A DNA stretch of 64,000 nt from Eutreptiella sp. 'Long Island Sound 2002'. Taxonomy: Eukaryota; Euglenozoa; Euglenophyceae; Eutreptiales; Eutreptiaceae. Shown here in pieces: positions 55,416 through 64,000 of this stretch. Position 1 is the stretch's first letter, and each line of letters starts with the position of its first letter. The notes below the pieces were generated by a model that was not told where the DNA came from, ran no database searches, and saw nothing but the letters and a program-made list of their open reading frames with translations. Location: assembly GCA_964036045.1 (NCBI GenBank), contig OZ038389.1, forward strand, positions 40,922,064-40,986,063, given 5' to 3'. Position numbers and translations under genes: made by a program.

Positions 55416-58400
55416 TGTGTGGCTTTGAGTTGTGCAGCCCCACTTTGGGGACCCCCAGGACTCAGATTTTATGCAGCCAATTTGCGCACATGTAGGCCCC
55501 CACAAGGTTTTGTAGCCACTTTTGCTTGTGTCTCTACCACGGGGACCACAAGGACGGCAATTGTTTTGTGGCCAATTTTTTGCCCACATTCGGCCCTACA
55601 TAGGGTCCATAGGGTCCCAGCCCCTCTTCATCCTGTCCCAATCTTCCGGAACTCCCAAGACAGCAAGGGTTTTCTGGACACTTTTTATTTTTTTTCTCCT
55701 TCTGTTTACCCCCAAATGACAGGCCACATGTAGCAAATTCTCCCACATGTCCGCCCCCAAAAGAACAGGCGCTTTGCAACTGCTTGTTGTTTCATGTGAA
55801 CCTCCGGGACGCCCAAGATAACAAGACTTATGGTGCCCATTTGGCAAGGCTTATGTAGCCACTGTTGGTTTCGTCCGCACCACCGGGACCCCCAAGACGG
55901 CCAGGGCTAAATGGCCAATTTGCTCACATGTGGGAGGCCAACTCGGCATCGATTATGTAGGTATTTACCAGTTTTGGTTGTGTCTCCACCTCAAGAACGA
56001 CCAAGACATCACCGGTTTTGTAGCCGGTTTGCCCACATGTGGGACCCCAAGACCGTACTGGTTGTGTAGCCATTTTTTGTTTGGTCCCCACCTCAAAGAT
56101 GCCGAAGGCGGCACGGATTATGGAGCCCATTAGCCCACATGTGCGCTCCCAAGATGTCATGGGTTATTTAGGTATTTTTCATTCCGTCCCCCCTTTGGGG
56201 ACCCCCACGACGGAAGGAGTTGTATAGCCCATTAGCCGGCACGGCTTATGTAGCCACCTTTGCTTCCGTCTCCACTTCCGGGACCCCCACCAAAGTAGGG
56301 CTTATTTAACCTGTTTGCCCACACGTGGGCCCCCATCATAGTAAGGGGGTTCCATAGCCAATTTTACCTCTGTCTACCTTGTTGACCCGCCAGGCAGCAG
56401 GGATTAGGTTGCCTTCATGTGTGCCATCAAGACGCAAGGGTGATTTACCCTCTTTTGCTTCCCTCTCCACCTCGGGGACGCCCTCGCTAGAAGAGGTTGT
56501 GTCGATAGTTTGCCCACATGGTGTTACCAAACACGGCAAAGTAGCCTGGCCACTTTTGCATGATTGCCTCTCCCCCTTGGCAACACCCATGATGTCTCGG
56601 TTTGTGTATTCAATTTTCATCCCGTCTCCGCTTCACGAACCCCCAGGATGACAGGCGTTAAGTATCCACCTTTGATTGCGTCTCCAGTTGGGGAATCCCC
56701 AAGAGAGGAGATGTTATGTAGTGTACTCACCAACTTGTGGGCCCTCAAGACGGCAAGGCTTTGCTACCTACTTCAGGTCTTATTCCTAGTTTAGGAACCC
56801 CAAGATGGTAGGGGTAATGTAGCCGGTTTGTCCACACTTAGGCCCCCAACGCGGCAAGGGCCGTGTGGCCATCTTTGATTATCTGGTTATGTCTCCACCT
56901 AGGGGACCCCGACGGTGGCAAACATTGTATCTACTTGTGGATTGCCAAATGATACGGCATTCGTAGCCACTCCTCACCTCCTCGCTCCCAAAAGACCGTA
57001 AGCCCTAAGACCATAGGGGTTATTTGGCCCATTCCCCTTCATGTGAGCCCTAAAGACACTACGTCTTACCACTTTGAATTCCAACCAAACTTCCGGGACA
57101 CCCAAGACAACAGGGCTGATTTCGCCCAGTGGCCCACTTGTGGGCCCCCAAGATGGATTGTGTAGAATCATGGGGAATTATGGGGAATTATGGGGGACTA
57201 TGGGGTTTAATGGGGAATTATGGAGTTTTATGGGGTTTTGTGGTATTTCATGGGGTTTTGTGGGGAATTATGGGAAACTGTGGGGAATTGTGGGGTTTTA
57301 TGGGAAATTATGGAGAATTATGGGGAAATATCTGGATACGTGTGCAACACAAGTCGGGAAGACATTCATTCACATGGCTTCATGTCAAATGGCCACGGGT
57401 GGCGGAACACTTGATGTCTTGCTTCTTCATGACCCTCGCCAGATAACCCTGCGACAGGTACTCCCTAGGGGGTTTGTACAGATATAATCAAAGTGGCTAG
57501 ATAGCCCCGCCGTCTTGGGTGCCCAGATGTGGGCAAATGGGCCTCATAATCCCTGCCGTCTTGGAGGTCCCCGGAACGGGGACGAAGAATTTTTCTATAT
57601 CGCCCCACGTTGGCGGCCCGCTTGTGGGCAATTGGCTGTGAAACCCCTCCCACCGAGGGCACTTATCATTTTATCTCCACCTTTGGGCCCCCCCAGACAT
57701 CAAGACTTGTATAGCCTATTTGCCAGCTGGGGCTAAGTAGCCATCTTTGGTTTCTATCCCCACTTTGAGGAACTCCAAGATTAAAGGCTTTACCTCGTCG
57801 ATTTGCCCACACGTGTGCCCTCAATACAGCTAGCGTTGCGAACTCCCCACTTCGAGGAATTCCAACACGGCAGTGGTTACCTCTCCAATTTGACAGCACG
57901 GGGTATTTGGCCACTTTAAAGTTGGCCGGGGTTATATAGCCCAATTGTCCACATGGGGGCCTCCAACACCGCAAGGGTTATGTATGCACCTTTGTCCCCA
58001 CTTCCAGGACTTCCAATATGGCAGGCATTATGGAGCCCATTTGCCGGTATGGGTCATGTAACCACCTCTAGTTTCCTTCCCCATTGGCGACCCCCAATAC
58101 GCTAGGGATTATGTAGCGAATTTTCGCACATGTGGGCCCTTGACCTGGCGTGGGTTATGCAGCCAGGGTGAATTGCTTGCATAATACTTGCCTTCTGGGG
58201 CGTTGCCCAAGTGGACAGGCAATCAAAAGTGGTTACATGGCCGCATCCTCCTCCGCGGGTACATGCCGTCAAATTGGCCACATTACCCCTGCCATCTGAT
58301 GGGTACCCAAGCCGGAGAAGGGATCAAAAGTGCCCTCATGGCCCTACAATTTTGGGGGGTTATCGAAATGTGGACAAAAACAAAACTCAAACTCACATAC

Positions 58401-58490
58401 AGGCCGTGATGACCTGCAAATTTTTTGTAGCCCCTTTTGGCTATGTCCCCAGTTCGATGATCCCGAAGTTGGTCGGGGTTATTCAGCCGA
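55416..58490. repeat. 3-kb degenerate array of the 85-bp-type unit, copy 2
   Basis: Counterpart of 39245-42315, including the TGGGGAATTA minisatellite at 57171-57336. A 7-bp insertion (ATTAAAG, about 57779-57785) distinguishes it. Confidence 0.8.
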
Positions 58491-59430
58491 TTTCCCCACC
58501 TGTACTTAGGCGGCCCTAACCGAGCGCTTGTTTTGGACCTTGCGAGACCCCGGATGTCAATTTTCCAAATTCTAATTTTGGGGGCCGCTTTGTACCGCGC
58601 GTTGCATGACAGAGCGCTGTCAATGCTGTGAACATTGTTGTTTCTTTGTCTGCTGAGTACTGTATTGCTTGCTATGTTGTCCCGGTCGGTAATCGTAATG
58701 TGTGTAGTGTGCACATGAAAGGAGTGCCGAACTACACAATCTTGGCATCATGTGTGTGGCCCTTGTAAAATAGTGAAATCAAAAACGATTTAGCTTTGGC
58801 TCATTCTAGCCTAGAAATACACCCCTGTATAAGAGAGCTTCCCCCAGCAAGTTGCAGGGCTGGTATATGGACTACATTCTTGGTGGGCCATGGACTATTG
58901 GCTGTGCGTTGGGCTATGGACATTGGCAATTTCTTTGTCTTCAACAATCATGCATTGTCGTTCTCCGCGTGTTTACCTACCTGTAGATCAAGCCCCTTTC
59001 TTTGCCTCTCTGCTGCTCAAGTATGGCTTCGTGCTGACATTATGGATGGAACACCTTTCGTCAACTTCTTGGCTGGCAACACATGCGGGATGAAGGATGA
59101 TTTTCTAGGTGCTGTTAGTGCTGGGGGTCAGCCGGCCGAGTTTCTTTTGCTTTGCTTTGTCACTTCGTTTCAACAAAAACACCTACCCTACACTCCAAAC
59201 TTTTCTTAGCTGAGTTGAACTGGAATATACCATGAGCTATCTCCTGAAACAATGTGAGCCACGCTGCTCAGTACGGAACATTGCCTTCAGTCAGGCAAGC
59301 AAGGGGCCCAAAGATTGGGACAGACCTGCTCATGAGACAGTCTGCGCGCAACTTTGACAAACTCTTCGTCGTTGTGCCACTCACTGCTTCGGCAACCTAG
59401 GTTGCTGCGCAGCGGAAACTGCACAGCTAG
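58491..59430. other. No gene confirmed, copy 2
   Basis: Counterpart of 42316-43253; an open plus-strand frame at 58796-59209 without a known motif. Confidence 0.3.
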
Positions 59431-59845
59431 GTGGTTTGGCCCAACAGCCTAGAAGGCTGTGATTTGTATCGTGTGATGTTGTTACGTTGTCGTCCTCGTG
59501 CTGAACGGTTTCGTCACGGCAAGGAAATTGCTTCCACTCGGAGCGTTCGACGCAAGGTGGCACGCTCTGGTTGATGCCGGTGATAAGCTCATTTATTCGT
59601 TAGTAGTCACGCCGGTGCGCGTGTACTTTGTGGAAAGCAGCCAAGGCTACGAGCTGGAGGCAATTCCCACACACGGATCAATGCCGGGATCGTGATCTCC
59701 ATGTAACCTCTTTTGTTGGGCCGAATGAGGTGGTGTACATTTCGATGATGTTAATACGCATTGAAATCGTCGATGACGCAAGGATGACCATCGGCTCAGT
59801 TCTTTTGCATTGCACGCAAAACTTCAAGTTCCCATATCACGGGGG
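59431..59845 (+). pseudogene. Broken plus-strand gene, copy 2, internally deleted
   Basis: Same gene as 43254-44095, but the 429 bp of copy 1 between CACGCTCTGG and TTGATGCCGG are missing, which removes the LWFDNFYRRRF region. The remaining frame at 59498-59695 fuses the two sides (reading WHALVDAGDKLIYSLVVTPV). A 2-bp TT overlap at the joint fits end-joining deletion. Confidence 0.4.
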
Positions 59846-59985
59846 GGTAGCCGGGCCCGGTCCTTGTATGCGACCCCCCTCCAGCCCCCCCCCCCTCCCC
59901 CCCCCCCGGGTTTTGAAAGATAGTGGTGCCGGGTCGGCCACCAACAAGTGTCTCTAGAGAAAACTGTTTGGCGCCGAAGGCGCCA
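59841..59985 (+). repeat. Poly-C dispersed repeat, type A1, copy 2
   Basis: Counterpart of 44092-44235 with shorter C tracts. Confidence 0.75.
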
Positions 59986-60123
59986 AAATTTTTTTTCATA
60001 CTATGTGTTTATACTCAAAATACTCAAAATTTTGTAGAGAAATCATATTTGTGTTAAAACAACAAGGAAAAATTTTGACCTGAAGGAGGGCTACAGGAGC
60101 GCTGCAGGCCCTAACAGCAACCA

Positions 60124-60203
60124 CAACCCTAGCCCTAACCCTAACCCTAACCCTAACCCTAACCCTAGGGCGAACCCTAACCTTAACCCTAACCCTAGCC
60201 CTC
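60124..60203. repeat. Interstitial telomeric repeat (CCCTAA)n, uninterrupted, copy 2
   Basis: CCCTAGCCCTAACC, perfect CCCTAA units, CCCTAGGGCGAACCCTAACC, then TTAACCCTAACCCTAG. This is the unsplit form of 44382-44435 plus 46768-46790. Confidence 0.9.
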
Positions 60204-60204
60204 C

Positions 60205-60380
60205 CCCCCTCACCCCTGGCTAGACACCCCCATGACCCCCGGCCAGACCCCCGGGAGGAACACCCGCCCCCCCCGCACCCCCGGCTGGACCCCCCCCAAC
60301 TGCCCCCCCCCCCCCCCCTCCGAGTTTTGAAAGATAGTTGGGGGTGGGTCGCATCAGGACCCGTTGTGGTCACCCCCCCG
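60205..60380 (+). repeat. Poly-C dispersed repeat, type A2, copy 2
   Basis: C-rich arms, GAGTTTTGAAAGATAG and GGGTCGCATCAGGACCCG. Counterpart of 46795-46965. Confidence 0.75.
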
Positions 60381-61338
60381 TGTCCCATATGCTCTTCTCA
60401 ACTTTGACACTCTTCTTCACCTAAAGGACAAACACTGAAGATTACATTTAGGCAATGTGGCTTCATGGAACGGGAAGCGTGTCCAACAACAAAAGCTTTG
60501 GCGCCATGATGGCACATCCTTAGGTTATAATGTTAGGTCGAATATGTTCACCTTACGGAATGGCAAATATGTTGGGCTCATCAGAGAGCCAAAGGTTCAA
60601 CGACAAAGATGCTAAGATGCATACGCAAGGTAGTTCAAGAAAACCATGTACATCGACCTTTGGAAGCAAAAAATCGATAACACTGGCCAACACGGTATAC
60701 ACTCGCTTTTCATAGATCTCATACGCGTTAGAAAATTCCTAAATTGACCCTCTTCTAAAAGGCAGATCTATTTTGAAAGCACTCAAACCAACGATGCAAG
60801 CATGTGGGTGCACAGTCATCAATTGTTTGACTGTTTTTCATGAAGGAGTGAATGTAGCGGAGCGTTTGTGGCACTCTCATTTGTGGTGCCCATAGGTCGC
60901 TTGGAGTGCCCATCCAACAAGTATATTTGGCTTGTTCTACTTATCTACTATTCAACCTCTTGGCGCCTGTTGGCGGTGCCATCTCAGTCAAAGTTTTCAT
61001 CCCCCACCATCCACATCAAAGGTTTGCCCGGCCTTGCGTTTTTAGTGATTGTAGAAGATTACGTGTCTCGCCCAATCAAATTCAAATTCAGTCCGGTACC
61101 TCGTATTGCACAAATTGCGATATCACGAATTCGTGGGGAGCGCATGGCACATTTGGAATGCCATGTATTCCGCTTCCTTGCCGATTTGTATCGCCAACGT
61201 TGAACACTCTCTTAGAGGTTGTCATCATATCTAGCATGTCGCCCTGCACCTAGTGTTTTCGGAGGCAACAAATCTAGTGAAAGATGTGCGTGAAACTGAG
61301 ACATTTGCTGCATAGCAGTTTTGTGACACTTGCATCAC
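60381..61338. other. No gene recognised, copy 2
   Basis: Counterpart of 46966-47921. Confidence 0.35.
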
Positions 61339-62466
61339 CTATTGAGACTTTTGTGGTTGGAAGACAAATCGACCGTGGTTTATGTCTCTGGCAACTGCCA
61401 TTGCAGAGATGCATCGGCGAGAGCATCGGCGGGAGCATATTTGCAGGAGAAGGAGCAAACCTCCATTTTTTTTCTTAAGTACGCGGCCCATTAAAGCTCT
61501 TTGCTGTGTCAGCTCAACTAGAGCAATTTTCCCGGTGGCCGGATCACTAGACTGCAAAGCAATGAGCAAATTCGTCCGCTCGCCCTTAACAGCAATGGCA
61601 AGGTGGAGGGGCAAATGTTCTCTGTACATGCAGGATTTTGAAACCATACTATCCTTTTGAGAATTTCAATGTGGAATGTGCCGAGGATGTGATACACACC
61701 TTCCATTGGGCAAAACCAATCGGGCATGTGACTGCTTAGATGATGGCCATGCGGCCACAGAACCGACCTGTTGAATATAGAAAAGTGAGATGCGGGAGGT
61801 TGGGGACCAAAGGTTCCCTGTTGTGACCACCTTGGAGACCATGTAGACAAGGTCATGGTCACGCTCGTGCTCATGCCTCCCTTAGTATTTTGGCAAGTGC
61901 AGGAGATACCTCATGACAAAGGCCACCGGTGTACCATGGGCAGGCCAAATTGTCGGACAGGACCCGATTCGTGAGGGTGACATCCGCCTCATAGGCACTT
62001 TCACGATCGCCCTTGGCAACCTTCAACAGGTCGTGGTCCCGTGTTGTCGTGAAGGAACATAAGATCTTGGTCTCATCTACAAATTATCTTTCCCGGCCAA
62101 CATATGTGACGACCAATGGGTTTTATCGCGGTTCGAGATGTCGAGGAACCGTGAGCAAACATCCTCGGCCATCCGCTGGGTAGCCCACTCTGTCCTATTT
62201 CGGGTAACGAAGCTTTCATCGTTTGACTTACGCATCATGTTGAATGCAGAAGTCCATACCCGTTCTAGGCAAATAGTTGGCAAAGCTGGCCTGGGCAGCC
62301 GTGGGCTTTGCTCTTCCAATCCGAGGCCATGGCGGAGCATACTCTTTTTTCTGGCGCAAGGCACGGGCCGTGGGCACAAGTAGGAGAGGGGTGTGGGCAA
62401 CGCACAAACACCGCCACGGTCATGTGTGCTAGGCAGCCAGCTAGCCTTTTTGCCTTCCCACATCAC
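61339..62466 (-). pseudogene. Broken minus-strand gene, family unknown, copy 2
   Basis: Counterpart of 47922-49049 with the same two frame breaks. The gene was therefore already broken before the 16-kb duplication, or the two copies are alleles of one locus. Confidence 0.4.
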
Positions 62467-64000
62467 TTCATGCCCGCTTGTGTGCCCTCCTGCACCTTTG
62501 CCTCCAGACCCACCTCAAACAATCCGGTAGTAGTAGATCGGTAGTCTGGACACAAATTTTATCAGCGATGGCGGTGCAGAGAAAGGGGCACACAACTCAG
62601 GGGAAGAGGTATGCATGGCATTTTTTGCAGGGCATTGCTTTTGTCGAGAACACCGGTATTCTTCAACGGCGAAAATGAATCGCACTGAAGAGGGACTGTG
62701 TCCCATCTCGAAACCTTCTTTGCTTTGTACCTCGTGCCCTCAATACTCGACCACCCTCTGTAGCTTGATCACATTGAAGCCCCATCTTGCTGCGTTCGGC
62801 GAGCATTGCATATTCTGATGGATTCCCCTAGGAGACTACCAGGGGCCCATCGACGTTGGTCACCCCATACACTAGCCCTATCCCCTCCAGCTCGGAAGGC
62901 TGAGGAACCTGAGGATGGAGTGGGACCTCGGGCACCTCAAGGTGTGCCTTTGGCTTTCAAGAAGGTTAATTTGGACAAGAAGGGCGTCAGGCCAATTTCG
63001 GATGCAGTTCCCCATTTTCGGCTTCCACCTCAAACTTAGCCAACAGCATGCAGGATGCCCCTTCAAAAAATATAGCACCGGCTACGGCCGTCCAGAACGG
63101 GCATCTACTCCCTTACTTCCTCTTTGGCATTGTGGACATCGGACAAACGACCAATCTTCCCTTCCCAGGTGAGAGATATGAGCTACAGTGTTGCTCTACT
63201 TCCCGGCCCATATGCACAAAGCACAAATGCGGTCTGTCACAAGCTGGTAACGAAATGGTGAGGTTGGCCTGAGACTTGCCAATAGTATGCCCGTCTAGTG
63301 CACTGAGAAAAACTTGACACAACAGATTTTCTAAGGAATCTCTCACTTTTGCACTTGAACAGGCGGAACACAAGCAAGCACAAGACAGGAAAATGCATGT
63401 TGGACGGTTGCAAAAAGGTGGCGTAGGTGGTGTGTGTGGTGCTGGTGCCGGGGGGATGCAGGGTTGGTTGGGGCCATGCCCATTCAGCAAGCTCCACGCA
63501 CACTGGGTGCAAGGAGCTATCAAGACAAGGAGGTGGCCCCCAAATGGCCACCCTGAGGTCAGGAAGTACACAACACAAAAATATTGCACAAGTACTCTGG
63601 TATCCCAAACATGGTGCACGGTAGTACCACATATGCTCACGGCAATAACAAGTTCTACCTCTAGTGCAAAAGGATGCACTTTTCCTAATCCTCGTGGTAT
63701 GCCATATTTGTCAGTACACCAAATGAATGCTGGGCACATGTTCCCCATTGATCAAACTCAAAGACCTTTACCCCCCCTTTACGAGAGCAACGCCCTTGTC
63801 TGAGCAACAGTAGGAATTGTTTCCGCACCTTTTGGAATCATACCCTACTTTGGCCTTTATAACTTCACCAGCCGTGTCATGGCAACAATAGGTGTTGTTT
63901 CCGTCCAATTTTGAGACTTTACTGTTGCTGTCGCAAATGGGGGGGGGGGTTACGTGTTCAGATACTGGTGAAGGCCAAAGAAAAGAAGACCGCCATCACT
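62467..64000. other. No gene recognised; window ends inside copy 2
   Basis: Counterpart of 49050-50610. A 23-bp segment of copy 1 (near 50050) is missing near 63466, between GGTTG direct repeats, which fits replication slippage. Confidence 0.4.

Larger units (their letters stand above)
51432..64000. repeat. Segmental tandem duplication, copy 2 (runs past window end)
   Basis: Same orientation as copy 1. The coordinate offset is 16168-16177 up to 59570, 15748 after the 429-bp difference, 13413 after the 2332-bp difference and 13390 at the window end (64000 matches 50610). No N gap or foreign sequence lies at the junction. Confidence 0.93.

Overview
The window looks like repeat-rich nuclear DNA of a eukaryote, probably an alga or another protist. 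There are no operons, Shine-Dalgarno sites or dense genes. Recognisable coding sequence is confined to short exons with GT-AG borders and to broken open frames. Very long G or C homopolymers are everywhere, and interstitial telomere-type arrays (CCCTAA, i.e. TTAGGG) are present. Two reverse-transcriptase relics resemble, from memory and not from a search, retroelement families common in dinoflagellates and some other algae. The species cannot be named from what is visible.

Layout. 0.6-2.0 kb: broken zinc-finger gene with a lysine-rich tail. 2.5-6 kb: poly-C/poly-G dispersed repeats, degenerate minisatellites and a tRNA-derived SINE. 6.57-7.89 kb: short copy of an element bordered by CCCTAA. 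8.5-9.4 kb: RT/RNase H relic. 13.4-20.1 kb: plus-strand exons of a VPS13-like lipid-transfer protein; one intron carries a complete hAT-type element (16247-18980, 8-bp target duplication). That element holds a 19-copy 85-bp array and a broken zinc-finger/SAP gene. 20-35 kb: mostly noncoding, with a Cys-rich exon, an RT relic using a RDN active-site motif, coding fragments of unknown family, a GAATG/CATTC inverted microsatellite, a GCATGC-based minisatellite and a PAN/apple exon.

35264-64000: a head-to-tail duplication. Copy 1 (35264-51431, about 16.2 kb) is followed directly by copy 2 (from 51432, cut by the window end). By eye the copies are about 99% identical. Each holds a nested diverged tandem pair, a 3-kb degenerate array of the same 85-bp-type unit seen in the hAT element, a broken plus-strand gene, a poly-C repeat pair around an interstitial telomeric array, and a broken minus-strand gene. 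Copy 1 alone has 429 bp of the plus-strand gene and a 2.33-kb CCCTAA-bordered element with a 607-bp tandem triplication.

No complete host gene lies in the window. The best-supported functional locus is the VPS13-like gene: three consecutive exons join in phase 0. Most other coding traces are retired mobile-element genes. Long minus-strand open frames across 16.3-18.2 kb, and those in the CATGC and CCCTAA repeats, are by-products of tandem repetition.
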